Of a stretch of 64,000 nt of DNA, positions 1-8,486 are shown piece after piece (position 1 is the first letter of the stretch; each line of letters begins with the position of its first letter). The DNA is from an uncultured Flavobacteriaceae bacterium (GTDB lineage Bacteria > Bacteroidota > Bacteroidia > Flavobacteriales > Flavobacteriaceae). A program made the position numbers and the translations under genes. The notes under the pieces are model-generated. The model saw only the letters and a program-made list of their open reading frames with translations. It searched no databases and was not told the origin of the DNA. The stretch covers positions 372,001-436,000 of the forward strand of contig CANMRV010000005.1 in assembly GCA_947500435.1 (NCBI GenBank), in the 5' to 3' direction.

Positions 1-250
1 GATGTTGCGAGGACTTTCTGCCAAGAAAAGACGTTCTTTCTATGAAAGCCAACTAGGTGCAGTTAGAATGGTTCTTTTCGAAGGGGAGAATAAAGAAGGG
101 TACGTACATGGATTTACTGAAAACTATGTAAAGGTAAAAGCGCCTTGGAATCCTAACCTGGTCAATACGCTACATGAAGTTGAACTAACAAACATTGATG
201 AAGATGGCTTGGTGCGGTTCGAGTTTGTTTCAAGTGCCGTAAAGGCATAA
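1..250 (+). CDS. mtaB: tRNA methylthiotransferase MtaB, C-terminal fragment
   Basis: The last 82 or so codons of a gene that begins before the window. The piece matches the C-terminal end of MtaB, the radical-SAM enzyme that adds a methylthio group to t6A37 of tRNA: a basic LSAKKR helix is followed by a TRAM-like beta domain (roughly residues 16-80 of the fragment) with a GYVHGFTENYVKV stretch that in this family contacts tRNA. The radical-SAM cysteines lie outside the window, so the assignment rests on the TRAM tail only. The reading frame is open to the left edge. A strong hairpin terminator follows the stop codon directly. Confidence 0.75.
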   Translation, partial: MLRGLSAKKRRSFYESQLGAVRMVLFEGENKEGYVHGFTENYVKVKAPWNPNLVNTLHEVELTNIDEDGLVRFEFVSSAVKA

Positions 251-280
251 AAAAACCTCCATAAAGGAGGTTTTAATCTT
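250..280 (+). terminator. Rho-independent terminator after mtaB
   Basis: Perfect 9-bp stem AAAACCTCC (252-260) with GGAGGTTTT (266-274) and a 5-nt ATAAA loop, followed by a T-rich tract. The A-rich left side means it can also work for the convergent gene that ends at 296. Confidence 0.85.
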
Positions 281-295
281 TTCAGAAAGGTTTTG

Positions 296-589
296 TTAGA
301 TTCTAATTCCAACAGGTAACATTTCTTTGTATTGTCTGTTTTTTCTTAGAAAACCTGCAATCTGCGGGCTGGTAGGCACAACTCTAAGGTTTTTCTCTTG
401 AATGTGATGTAAAACGGATTTAATAAAATCCTCTTTGAATTCATCTTTGGTAATTTCTTCAGGAATCACCAGTTTGGTTAAAAAGACTTTACGCTCTTGT
501 GATGAATATTCGATTTTAGCAAGGTGTCCTTCTACGCTAGTTTCGAATTGACGCAAGAAACTGTTGTCTTTAATTTCTACTTCATTCAT
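296..589 (-). CDS. Small GNAT-like N-acetyltransferase (YjdJ type)
   Basis: 97-residue protein resembling the short Gcn5-related N-acetyltransferase family (Acetyltransf_CG, YjdJ-like), which keeps only the CoA-binding core of a GNAT. Visible features are a central beta strand region (residues 22-42), a helix around 48-65, and the C-terminal VPTSPQIAGFLRKN stretch (71-84) that fits the conserved end of these proteins. Substrate unknown. The gene is convergent with mtaB. Its upstream region carries a minus-strand promoter-like pair and an unexplained hairpin (622-651). Family call is moderately sure; biological role cannot be read from sequence. Confidence 0.6.
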   Translation of the reverse strand: MNEVEIKDNSFLRQFETSVEGHLAKIEYSSQERKVFLTKLVIPEEITKDEFKEDFIKSVLHHIQEKNLRVVPTSPQIAGFLRKNRQYKEMLPVGIRI

Positions 590-621
590 ATAGTCTGATT
601 TTAAAGTTGGTTTAAGACAAA

Positions 622-651
622 AAAATTACGGGGTTCTCGAACCGTAATTTT
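622..651. other. Hairpin in a divergent intergenic region
   Basis: AAAATTACGG (622-631) pairs with CCGTAATTTT (642-651), and the loop can extend pairing through GGTTC/GAACC. On the minus strand it is followed by a run of seven T, so it looks like an intrinsic terminator, but no minus-strand gene ends there. It lies in the 5' leader of the minus-strand gene at 296-589. Attenuator, short RNA end or mRNA-stabilising structure are all possible. Confidence 0.5.
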
Positions 652-662
652 ATATACTTTTA

Positions 663-692
663 CAAAAGTTAACTCTAGGGGCTTTTTTCAAA
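663..692 (-). promoter_or_regulatory. Possible Bacteroidota promoter for the GNAT gene
   Basis: On the minus strand TTTG (692-689) is followed after 17 bp by TAACTTTTG (671-663), close to the TTG / TAnnTTTG consensus but with one extra base in the -7 box. Transcription would start just upstream of the hairpin at 622-651. Confidence 0.4.
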
Positions 693-753
693 GCAGAATA
701 CAAAAGTACTAAAAAAATTGCGATTTTCCTATTAAAACCCTGTATTACGCTAT

Positions 754-1416
754 ATGATTCACAATAAAATTCATGTTTACTTCATGCCTGGAATGGCTGC
801 GAATCCATCAATTTTTAAGCATATACAGCTTCCTGAAGACCAATTTGAGCAGCATTTGTTGTCTTGGTTCGTTCCTGATAAAAATATGACACTTGCAGAA
901 TATGCTTTGAAAATGACCGAGAGCATTACTCACGAAAATATCATATTGGTAGGGGTTTCTTTTGGAGGAATGCTCGTTCAAGAAATGGCAAGGAATGTTA
1001 AGACTAGAAAGGTCATCGTGGTTTCAAGTGTTAAGCATGAATCAGAATTACCCAAACGAATGCTCTTTGCTAAGTATACCAAAGTGCATAAATTACTCCC
1101 GACCGGTTTAGTGAATAATGTCGAACTTTTGGCAAAATATGCTTTTGGGGAAACAGTGAATAAACGTTTGGAATTGTATGAAGAATATCTTTCTATAAAG
1201 GATAAATATTACATCGACTGGTCAATAGATCAAATCGTGAATTGGAAGCAGGCCTATTGCCCCGAATGCCTAGTGCATATTCACGGAGAAAAGGATAATG
1301 TTTTTCCAATTGGAAATATTAAAAATTGCATTCCTGTTAAAAATGGAACACATACCATGATTATTCACCGCGCAAAGTGGTTCAATGAACATTTGCCTGC
1401 AATTATTTTAGAATAA
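754..1416 (+). CDS. Alpha/beta hydrolase
   Basis: 220-residue cytoplasmic protein of the alpha/beta-hydrolase fold. The nucleophile elbow is GVSFGG with Ser69; Asp181 in GEKDNVFP and His200 in NGTHTM complete a plausible catalytic triad. MPGMAANPS near the N-terminus takes the place of the usual HGxx oxyanion loop. No signal peptide and no lid insertion are evident, so it is a compact esterase-like enzyme of unknown substrate. It stands alone, divergent from the GNAT gene and 69 bp ahead of the transglycosylase gene. Confidence 0.75.
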   Translation: MIHNKIHVYFMPGMAANPSIFKHIQLPEDQFEQHLLSWFVPDKNMTLAEYALKMTESITHENIILVGVSFGGMLVQEMARNVKTRKVIVVSSVKHESELPKRMLFAKYTKVHKLLPTGLVNNVELLAKYAFGETVNKRLELYEEYLSIKDKYYIDWSIDQIVNWKQAYCPECLVHIHGEKDNVFPIGNIKNCIPVKNGTHTMIIHRAKWFNEHLPAIILE

Positions 1417-1454
1417 ATGAGTTGTATATAGGATGCGTTTTAGAATGCGTTCTA

Positions 1455-1462
1455 TACCTTTG
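1455..1462 (+). promoter_or_regulatory. -7 box ahead of the transglycosylase gene
   Basis: TAccTTTG matches the Bacteroidota -7 element TAnnTTTG and lies 23 bp before the ATG at 1486. No convincing TTG stands at the expected -33 position; instead an ATGCGTT direct repeat occupies 1433-1451. Confidence 0.4.
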
Positions 1463-1485
1463 AATAATAAAATAAATCAATACGA

Positions 1486-2433
1486 ATGAAAATTTTAAAG
1501 AATATTTTAATGGGGCTTGGTGTCCTTTTGGTTGTAAGCACTTTATTATTTGCTATGCAGTCAAAGGCAGATGACGCAAATGATGTAGCTGAAAATGAAG
1601 TAGTAAAAAATGTTTCTGAGGGATATCGGATTTCCGCTATTGATATACCAGAAGATTTAAATTTTGCAGGTGAGTTGGTGCCCCAAGAGGATCCCGAAAT
1701 CATGGAACGTGTTGACCGAGAGTTTTTGGTAAATACCTATTGGCAGTCGAATGCTCTTTTATTGATGAAGAGAGCTCACAAGTACTTTCCGGTTATTGAG
1801 CCGATTTTGGAGAAAAACGGAATCCCTGAAGACTTTAAATATTTAGCCGTTGCGGAAAGCGGATTAGAAAATGTAGTCTCTAGTGCGAGAGCCACAGGCT
1901 TTTGGCAGATTATGAAAGCCACAGGTAAAGAATATGGATTAGAAATCAACGCAAATGTTGACGAACGCTATCATTTGGAAAAGTCAACCGAAGTAGCGTG
2001 TAGATATTTGAACAAGTACAAAAAGAAATATGGTACTTGGACATTAGCCGCTGCAGCATACAATACCGGAACAGGTTCAGTGGATAAATATTTAAGAATC
2101 CAAAAGGTAAATGATTATTATGACCTTTTGCTGGGCCAGGAAACGGGTCGCTACGTATTTAGAATAATGGCTATCAAGGAAATCTTAAGTCATCCTGAAA
2201 AATATGGTTTTGATATCGAAAAGAACGACCTCTACTCCGCAGTACCCACTTTCACAGTTGAAGTAGATAAGCCTGTTGCTAACTTTGCGGATTTTGCTAA
2301 AGAGTACGGCATAAACTACAAAATCTTAAAAAGACACAACCCTTGGTTGCGTGAGCCACACTTGAACAATCAGTCAGGAAAGAAGTACACGATTCAAATA
2401 CCAAATAAGGGATATTATAAAGACTCTAAATAA
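1486..2433 (+). CDS. Lytic transglycosylase (SLT family)
   Basis: 315 residues with an N-terminal signal sequence (about 1-28, membrane segment NILMGLGVLLVVSTLLF), then an SLT goose-lysozyme-like domain at about 95-225. Glu124 in AVAESGL is the expected catalytic acid, followed by the GFWQIM and AAYNTG (190-195) motifs of MltD-like enzymes. The C-terminal 230-310 region looks like a degenerate LysM-type peptidoglycan-binding module. The enzyme cleaves the MurNAc-GlcNAc bond with formation of anhydro-MurNAc during wall remodelling in the periplasm. It is a single-gene unit ended by a strong terminator. Confidence 0.88.
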   Translation: MKILKNILMGLGVLLVVSTLLFAMQSKADDANDVAENEVVKNVSEGYRISAIDIPEDLNFAGELVPQEDPEIMERVDREFLVNTYWQSNALLLMKRAHKYFPVIEPILEKNGIPEDFKYLAVAESGLENVVSSARATGFWQIMKATGKEYGLEINANVDERYHLEKSTEVACRYLNKYKKKYGTWTLAAAAYNTGTGSVDKYLRIQKVNDYYDLLLGQETGRYVFRIMAIKEILSHPEKYGFDIEKNDLYSAVPTFTVEVDKPVANFADFAKEYGINYKILKRHNPWLREPHLNNQSGKKYTIQIPNKGYYKDSK

Positions 2434-2447
2434 AGTGTTCAGTTGGC

Positions 2448-2464
2448 ATCTGCCGGAGGCAGAT
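2448..2464. repeat. Small GC-rich palindrome (REP-like)
   Basis: ATCTGCC-GGA-GGCAGAT is a perfect 7-bp inverted repeat just after the transglycosylase stop codon and before its terminator. It is much richer in GC than its surroundings, like the other dispersed palindromes in this window. Confidence 0.5.
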
Positions 2465-2491
2465 TACTTTTGAGTATCGATTTTCAAAAAT

Positions 2492-2523
2492 AAAAGACCC
2501 TTCTATAGTTAGAAGGGTCTTTT
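2492..2523 (+). terminator. Terminator after the transglycosylase gene
   Basis: A 12-bp perfect stem: AAAAGACCCTTC (2492-2503) pairs with GAAGGGTCTTTT (2512-2523), then TATTT. The flanking A and T runs make it usable from both strands, so it may also serve the convergent gene at 2561-3076. Confidence 0.85.
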
Positions 2524-2560
2524 ATTTAAGAACGTTTTATATTTTCTGACAAGCGCCATC

Positions 2561-3076
2561 TTAAATCTTCTTCATCTGCTGTTGCATCATTTTAATTTGC
2601 TCCGTAAGCATCTTGTTTTTATCTAACTTCTTGGCTTCCTGAAGTAGCATAGTTGCTTCCCGCTTGCGGCGCTTTTGCATGGCTATACCTGCTAAGCTCA
2701 ATTTGGCCATAGCTACATCATAGTCCATTGTTAAACCTAACTTCAGGGCTTTTTTAAAATATTTTTCTGCCTGTGTAAGGTTTGTTTGAGAAAAGATGAT
2801 TCCATGTAAATAATTATAATACCCTTGTTGTTTAGTAGTCAAAGCTTTTTCAGGATTACTAATTCTATTCAACCATTTCTGAGTACCAATCATATCTTGC
2901 TTGCGCATTCGAAGAAAGGCTAGCAAAATCATTTCGTTCCTGAAATAAAGGAAAATGAATATTAGGGAAAGTAGTATAAGAAAGATACCATTGCCAATCT
3001 CACCTTCGTAAAATTGATACCCTGCGAAAGCAATGATAAGTCCTGCGATAATTAATTTGAAAATTTTATTAAACAT
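2561..3076 (-). CDS. Two-TM membrane protein with TPR-like helices
   Basis: 171 residues. Two hydrophobic segments at about 5-22 and 27-45 form an N-terminal membrane hairpin; the rest is helical and reads like two or three tetratricopeptide-type repeats (KQQGYYNYLHGIIFSQ, TQAEKYFKKALKLG), ending in a Lys/Met-rich helix. Such proteins are usually scaffolds, but no partner can be named. It is 3 bp downstream of the DUF6263 gene and very probably cotranscribed with it. Function unknown. Confidence 0.65.
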   Translation of the reverse strand: MFNKIFKLIIAGLIIAFAGYQFYEGEIGNGIFLILLSLIFIFLYFRNEMILLAFLRMRKQDMIGTQKWLNRISNPEKALTTKQQGYYNYLHGIIFSQTNLTQAEKYFKKALKLGLTMDYDVAMAKLSLAGIAMQKRRKREATMLLQEAKKLDKNKMLTEQIKMMQQQMKKI

Positions 3077-3079
3077 GTT

Positions 3080-3964
3080 TTAATCTTTGATTTGTTCGTA
3101 GGTGATTTTTGATGTAATGGTAGTCGGTATTTTTTGATCACCCAGTTGTGCCATAGTGGAAGCGCCTTCCGATTGACCTTCAACAACCATTTTTATTATA
3201 AAGCCAGATTCGATATCTGTTTCTATTTCCGTAGCCTGAGTTCCAGAAAGGTTCATGACGTTACCTAATTCATTTACTTCCATAATTACATCGGCAGTTC
3301 CATTTATGGTAGCAATGGTATCATTCATTGCTTTTAAGGTCCATGTGTTTCTAGCGTTAAGTTTCCCTGAATACTCATTTTGCCATGTATCTCCAACATT
3401 AACTAAACTGTCACTATAGAAATAGGTGAGTTGTTTGTAACTATTTGAAAGTGCTTCGGATCCAAAATTCTTTTCTAACCCTTTTTTCATCATATTTTTC
3501 GAAAAGTCATCCTCTATTCCAGAAGCATTTGCCATTTTAGTCACTAAACTATCTCCGCCATTCACTTCAAGAATATCTCCTGTCTTTGAAAGGATAAGTT
3601 GAACCGGAACATCTAGAAGGCTATTGAAGATTTGAGATTGCAGGTCACCTTCAAAGACTTCTTTGGCTTTTATATTCATCAATTCTCCTTGAATACTTGA
3701 ATTCATTAAAAGGTTCAAATCCTTAAAAGTAAAAGCGATTTCATAGATGCTATCCCTTTCAGCCATCACTTCAAATTCTAGTAGGCCATTCATGTCATTG
3801 GTAAGTTCATGTGTGGCTCCGTCCATCTCTTGAACAATTGTTTGCTGGGCGTTTTGTTGAATGACAAATGTGTCACCAACATTAAGTTTGTATTCTAAAG
3901 TAGTTTGTGCAAATAAGGACAGATTACACAAAACAATCAAAAATAGCGTTATGGCTTGTTTCAT
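3080..3964 (-). CDS. Secreted DUF6263-like protein
   Basis: 294 residues with a cleavable signal peptide ending near FAQ (19-21). The mature part is beta-rich and begins with the LEYKLNVGDTFVIQQNAQQ motif typical of DUF6263 proteins of Bacteroidota, periplasmic or surface proteins of unknown role. There is no lipobox cysteine, so it is probably soluble in the periplasm. It is the first gene of a two-gene unit with the TPR-like membrane protein. No catalytic motif is visible. Confidence 0.6.
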   Translation of the reverse strand: MKQAITLFLIVLCNLSLFAQTTLEYKLNVGDTFVIQQNAQQTIVQEMDGATHELTNDMNGLLEFEVMAERDSIYEIAFTFKDLNLLMNSSIQGELMNIKAKEVFEGDLQSQIFNSLLDVPVQLILSKTGDILEVNGGDSLVTKMANASGIEDDFSKNMMKKGLEKNFGSEALSNSYKQLTYFYSDSLVNVGDTWQNEYSGKLNARNTWTLKAMNDTIATINGTADVIMEVNELGNVMNLSGTQATEIETDIESGFIIKMVVEGQSEGASTMAQLGDQKIPTTITSKITYEQIKD

Positions 3965-4058
3965 AGTGTTCTAACGGCTGAAATTAGGCTGTCGCAAAAG
4001 TAATAAAAACCATCATGAGGGGAGTAGGCATTCATATAAAAATATTTTTTCAATTGTA

Positions 4059-4089
4059 TTTGGCAAAGCAAAAACTCTTCGTATATTTG
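4059..4089 (+). promoter_or_regulatory. rpmH promoter
   Basis: TTTG (4059-4062), a 19-bp spacer, then TAtaTTTG (4082-4089): an excellent match to the Bacteroidota -33/-7 consensus. It lies 55 bp ahead of the rpmH start codon. Confidence 0.7.
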
Positions 4090-4144
4090 CGCCCAGTTTT
4101 ACAGGTCGTTCTGTGAAACATATACTAAAGAAAAGGATTTAACA

Positions 4145-4312
4145 ATGCCAGGTCAAAAGAGAACTTATCAGCCATCAAAGAGAAAGAGGAGAAACAAACA
4201 TGGTTTCAGAGAGCGTATGGCTTCTGTAAACGGAAGAAAGGTTCTTGCCAGAAGAAGAGCTAAAGGAAGAAAAAAATTGAGTGTTTCCTCTGAGATAAGA
4301 CACAAAAAATAA
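4145..4312 (+). CDS. rpmH: 50S ribosomal protein L34
   Basis: A 55-codon gene. The protein starts [20 protein letters not shown] and continues with the invariant [23 protein letters not shown] block, ending SEIRHKK. L34 (bL34) is a small, very basic protein of the large subunit. It is two residues longer at the N-terminus than the common flavobacterial form. An A/G-rich AAAAGGAT stretch 8 bp before the ATG may help initiation. It is expressed as a single gene from the promoter at 4059-4089 and closed by a strong hairpin. The usual neighbours of rpmH elsewhere (rnpA, dnaA) are absent, as is common in this phylum. Confidence 0.95.
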   Translation: MPGQKRTYQPSKRKRRNKHGFRERMASVNGRKVLARRRAKGRKKLSVSSEIRHKK

Positions 4313-4337
4313 ATGATTGCATATTTTTAAAATATAG

Positions 4338-4373
4338 AAGGTGTTACTTTTTCGAAAGTAGCACCTTTTTTTT
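4338..4373 (+). terminator. rpmH terminator
   Basis: AAGGTGTTACTTT (4338-4350) pairs with AAAGTAGCACCTT (4355-4367) through one G-T wobble, with a TTCG tetraloop, followed by a run of T. Confidence 0.9.
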
Positions 4374-4429
4374 ATGCCATAATTACTCGTAACACCCTAT
4401 ATTTCAACTACTAAAGTACATTAGAGCAC

Positions 4430-7282
4430 ATGCCAAAAAGAGAAGATTTAAAATCCGTTTTAATTATTGGTTCTGGACCAATTGTAATTGGTCAAGCCTG
4501 TGAATTTGATTATGCCGGTTCGCAATCCTTGCGTTCGCTGCGTGAAGATGGAATCGAAACCATCTTAATTAATAGCAATCCAGCAACGATAATGACCGAT
4601 CCGTCAATGGCGGATCACGTTTATTTGAAGCCTTTGACGACAAAATCGATTATTGAGATTTTGAAAGAACACCCACAGATTGATGCAGTACTGCCTACGA
4701 TGGGCGGACAAACCGCTTTGAATCTATGTATTGAAGCCGACGAAAAAGGTATTTGGGAAGATTTTGATGTTGATATGATTGGTGTTGATATTGCTGCTAT
4801 CAACATTACAGAAGATCGTGAAAAATTTAGAGAGTTAATGTTGGAAATTGGTGTTGGCATGGCACCACAAGCAACGGCAACTTCATTTTTAAAAGGAAAA
4901 GAGATTGCCCAAGAGTTTGGATTTCCTTTAGTAATACGAGCTTCCTATACTTTGGGTGGCGCCGGGGCTTCAATTGTTTATGATCCAGAGGATTTTGATG
5001 AGCTATTAAGTCGCGGATTAGAAATTTCTCCGATTCACGAGGTGATGATCGACAAGGCCATGATGGGCTGGAAGGAATTTGAGCTTGAGCTTCTTCGTGA
5101 TAAGAATGATAATGTTGTTATTATCTGTGCTATTGAAAATATGGACCCGATGGGAATTCATACTGGAGACTCAATCACAGTAGCTCCTGCCATGACGCTT
5201 TCTGACAAAACCTATCAAAAAATGCGTGATATGGCCATTCATATGATGCGTAGTATTGGTGATTTTGAAGGTGGATGTAATGTGCAATTTGCAGTGAGTC
5301 CTGATGAGAAAGAGGAAATTATTGCGATTGAAATTAACCCGCGTGTATCACGTTCATCGGCATTGGCTTCAAAAGCAACTGGGTATCCTATTGCAAAAAT
5401 CGCAACAAAATTGGCTATCGGATATTCTTTGGATGAGCTCGATAATCAGATTACAAAATCAACTTCAGCGCTATTTGAACCAACTTTGGATTATGTTATT
5501 GTGAAGATTCCACGTTGGAATTTCGACAAATTTGAAGGTTCTGATAGAACCTTAGGTCTTCAGATGAAGTCGGTTGGTGAAGTAATGGGAATAGGCCGTT
5601 CTTTTCAGGAAGCACTTCATAAAGCAACACAATCCCTAGAAATTAAAAGAAACGGATTAGGAGCTGATGGAAAAGGCTACAAGAACTATGATCAGATTAT
5701 TAGTAAACTGACCATTCCTAGTTGGGATAGGGTTTTTGTGATTTACGATGCTATTCAAATGGGAATTCCTTTGAGTCGTATCCACGAGATTACAAAAATT
5801 GATATGTGGTTCTTGAAACAATACGAAGAGCTGCATCAATTGGAAAAAGAAATTTCACAGTATACAATCGCAAGTCTTTCAAAGGAATTGCTACTGGAAG
5901 CCAAGCAAAAAGGATTCGCTGACCGGCAGATTGCCCACATGTTAGATTGTTATGAAAGCGAAGTGTATAACAAAAGGACAGAACTGAATATCAATCGAGT
6001 ATACAAGTTAGTTGATACTTGTGCTGCGGAATTTAAGGCGATGACACCTTACTATTATTCGACATTTGAAGCAGAGATTGAAACTCCTGAAGGGGAACGT
6101 TATGTAGCGAATGATAGTATTGTTACCGACAAGAAAAAGATTGTGGTACTAGGTTCAGGACCTAACAGAATAGGGCAGGGGATCGAATTTGACTACTGTT
6201 GTGTGCACGGGGTATTGGCTGCCGCGGAATGCGGTTATGAAACTATAATGATCAACTGCAACCCCGAAACCGTTTCGACGGATTTCGATACTGCTGATAA
6301 ATTATATTTTGAACCTGTTTTCTGGGAGCACATTTATGATATTATCAGACATGAAAAACCTGAAGGTGTTATTGTGCAGTTAGGTGGGCAGACTGCTTTG
6401 AAGTTGGCAGAAAAACTTTCAAAATACGGAATTAAAATTATTGGAACTAGTTTCGAATCTTTGGATTTAGCTGAAGATCGAGGAAGTTTTTCTAATTTAT
6501 TGAAAGAGAATGATATTCCTTTTCCACAATTTGGAATTGCAGAAACCGCAGATGAAGCATTAGCTCTTGCTGACGAATTAGATTTCCCATTATTAGTGAG
6601 ACCTTCATATGTATTAGGAGGTCAAGGAATGAAAATTGTAATTAACAAAGAAGAACTTGAAGAACATGTGGTGGATTTACTACGTAAGATCCCAAATAAC
6701 AAACTCCTTCTAGATCATTATTTAGACGGAGCAATCGAAGCGGAAGCAGATGCCATTTGTGATGGGAAAGATGTTTACATTATCGGAATCATGGAGCATA
6801 TTGAACCTTGTGGTATTCACTCAGGGGATTCAAATGCGACACTTCCTCCTTTTAATTTAGGGGAATTTGTAATGCAACAAATCAAAGACCATACGAAGAA
6901 GATTGCTTTAGCCTTGAATACTGTAGGTTTAATTAACATTCAGTTTGCTATCAAAGATGATATGGTTTATATCATTGAAGCAAACCCAAGGGCCTCTAGA
7001 ACAGTTCCTTTTATTGCGAAAGCATATAAAGAACCCTATGTGAATTATGCTACTAAAGTGATGTTGGGCGAAAAGAAGGTAAAAGACTTTGACTTCAATC
7101 CACGGTTGGATGGTTTTGCCATCAAACAACCGGTTTTCTCTTTTAATAAATTCCCGAATGTAAATAAGAACTTAGGCCCTGAAATGAAGAGTACAGGGGA
7201 AAGTATATTATTTATTGATAGTTTAAAGGATGATGAGTTTTATGAGCTCTACGGACGAAGAAAGATGTATTTATCCAAATAG
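4430..7282 (+). CDS. carB: Carbamoyl-phosphate synthase large subunit, lacking the MGS-like domain
   Basis: 950 residues with the duplicated architecture of CarB: carboxyphosphate half (about 1-400, ATP-grasp with IEINPRVSRSSAL), oligomerisation linker (about 400-560), and carbamoyl-phosphate half (about 560-940, starting VLGSGPNRIGQGIEFDY, with a second ATP-grasp ending IIEANPRASRTVPF). It combines ammonia, bicarbonate and two ATP to make carbamoyl phosphate for arginine and pyrimidines. The protein stops soon after GPEMKSTGE, where the enteric enzyme (about 1070 residues) continues with the MGS-like allosteric domain; that domain is missing. carA is not adjacent. A terminator follows. Confidence 0.95.
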   Translation: MPKREDLKSVLIIGSGPIVIGQACEFDYAGSQSLRSLREDGIETILINSNPATIMTDPSMADHVYLKPLTTKSIIEILKEHPQIDAVLPTMGGQTALNLCIEADEKGIWEDFDVDMIGVDIAAINITEDREKFRELMLEIGVGMAPQATATSFLKGKEIAQEFGFPLVIRASYTLGGAGASIVYDPEDFDELLSRGLEISPIHEVMIDKAMMGWKEFELELLRDKNDNVVIICAIENMDPMGIHTGDSITVAPAMTLSDKTYQKMRDMAIHMMRSIGDFEGGCNVQFAVSPDEKEEIIAIEINPRVSRSSALASKATGYPIAKIATKLAIGYSLDELDNQITKSTSALFEPTLDYVIVKIPRWNFDKFEGSDRTLGLQMKSVGEVMGIGRSFQEALHKATQSLEIKRNGLGADGKGYKNYDQIISKLTIPSWDRVFVIYDAIQMGIPLSRIHEITKIDMWFLKQYEELHQLEKEISQYTIASLSKELLLEAKQKGFADRQIAHMLDCYESEVYNKRTELNINRVYKLVDTCAAEFKAMTPYYYSTFEAEIETPEGERYVANDSIVTDKKKIVVLGSGPNRIGQGIEFDYCCVHGVLAAAECGYETIMINCNPETVSTDFDTADKLYFEPVFWEHIYDIIRHEKPEGVIVQLGGQTALKLAEKLSKYGIKIIGTSFESLDLAEDRGSFSNLLKENDIPFPQFGIAETADEALALADELDFPLLVRPSYVLGGQGMKIVINKEELEEHVVDLLRKIPNNKLLLDHYLDGAIEAEADAICDGKDVYIIGIMEHIEPCGIHSGDSNATLPPFNLGEFVMQQIKDHTKKIALALNTVGLINIQFAIKDDMVYIIEANPRASRTVPFIAKAYKEPYVNYATKVMLGEKKVKDFDFNPRLDGFAIKQPVFSFNKFPNVNKNLGPEMKSTGESILFIDSLKDDEFYELYGRRKMYLSK

Positions 7283-7303
7283 ACTTTTCGAACTTTAAAT
7301 GGA

Positions 7304-7340
7304 AAACGCCAAATTCTATCTAGGAGTTTGGCGTTTATTT
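7304..7340 (+). terminator. carB terminator
   Basis: AAACGCCAAA (7304-7313) pairs with TTTGGCGTTT (7327-7336), followed by ATTT. The symmetric A/T flanks allow use by the convergent chrA gene. Confidence 0.8.
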
Positions 7341-7350
7341 ATGGTATATA

Positions 7351-8472
7351 CTAAAAAAAGCTAAGTAAATAGCCTAGCAATGCTCCTCCTAAAACAATGT
7401 ATGCACTGTTTACTTTTTTGAATATGAAAACCGTGGCTATGCTGATAATAGCTATTAAAATTGTGCGCCAATCCGTAAGCGTATCTTTTGACATTTGAAT
7501 ACATACCTCTACAATCAAAGCAACTGCGGCAACGTTTACAGCATCTAAAATGGCACGCATTATTTTTGATTTCCTCATTTTGGGAATCAAAGGGTTCAGC
7601 AACAAGACAAACAAAAAGGAGGGAAGAAAAATGCCTATAGTTGCAAGAAGTGCACCCGATACTCCATTCAACTGCCAACCGATAAAAGTTGCGGTCGATA
7701 ATACAGGCCCCGGAGTTATTTGCCCCACTGCTACTGCATCAATCAGTTCTTGGCGAGTCAGCCACCCGTTGGCTACTAATTCAGCATCAAGAAAAGCAAA
7801 AAGTACATAACCACTTCCATAGAGAATTGCTCCTATTTTCAGAAAAGTTAGGAGTATTTTAATGTTGCTAATGGAAGTTTCAGAAACCCCTTGAAAAAGC
7901 AAAAACGGAACAAAGATATTTAGTGTATTGCTTTTGTTCGTTATGAAATAAATGAGGAGTCCGACCAACCCGCAGCCGAAAAGCACAATGATTTCATTGA
8001 CTCCAAAAAGACAAATTACTATTGCGGCAATACCGAGAATGGCTAACATTGTATTCTTAACCGCTTTCTTACCAAGCTTATACGCTGCCATAATAATGAT
8101 TGCAATTACGGCAGGTTTGATTCCGTAAATAAAAGGTTCGACCTCTGGTAGTTGTCCATATTGCTGATATAACCAGGCAAAAATTCCGGTAATAACTACT
8201 GCAGGAAAGATAAAACAAAACCCTGCAATAAATAGGCCTTTCCAACCTGCTCGTTCATGACCGCAGTGCATGGTCATTTCGGTAGAGTTCGGTCCTGGAA
8301 TCAAATTCGTAGCTCCCATCAGATCTAGAAAGTGTTCCTGGGTCATCCACTTTCTTTTGCGAACTACTTCATCTTCCATCATGGCAATATGAGCTGCCGG
8401 ACCACCAAAGGCAATGCTTCCTAGTTTGAAAAATAGAAGTGCAATTTCTTTTAATTTTTGACCTTCAGACAT
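7351..8472 (-). CDS. chrA: Chromate transporter, ChrA family
   Basis: 373-residue inner-membrane protein with the two homologous CHR domains of long-chain ChrA. The first carries FFKLGSIAFGGPAAHIAMM (about residues 12-30) and NLIPGPNSTEM; the second carries GYVLFAFLDAEL and VGQITPGPVLSTATF. About ten to twelve hydrophobic segments are visible. Characterised members export chromate by proton antiport, but many bacterial homologues have not been shown to transport chromate, so the substrate is inferred. It is the distal gene of a minus-strand series that starts at gnd. Confidence 0.88.
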   Translation of the reverse strand: MSEGQKLKEIALLFFKLGSIAFGGPAAHIAMMEDEVVRKRKWMTQEHFLDLMGATNLIPGPNSTEMTMHCGHERAGWKGLFIAGFCFIFPAVVITGIFAWLYQQYGQLPEVEPFIYGIKPAVIAIIIMAAYKLGKKAVKNTMLAILGIAAIVICLFGVNEIIVLFGCGLVGLLIYFITNKSNTLNIFVPFLLFQGVSETSISNIKILLTFLKIGAILYGSGYVLFAFLDAELVANGWLTRQELIDAVAVGQITPGPVLSTATFIGWQLNGVSGALLATIGIFLPSFLFVLLLNPLIPKMRKSKIMRAILDAVNVAAVALIVEVCIQMSKDTLTDWRTILIAIISIATVFIFKKVNSAYIVLGGALLGYLLSFF

Positions 8473-8486
8473 GAAAACGAAAATAC

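Noticed and set aside
631..643. tRNA T-arm-like GGTTCTCGAACC
   Set aside because: It resembles the T-arm consensus but no acceptor, D or anticodon arm lies around it.
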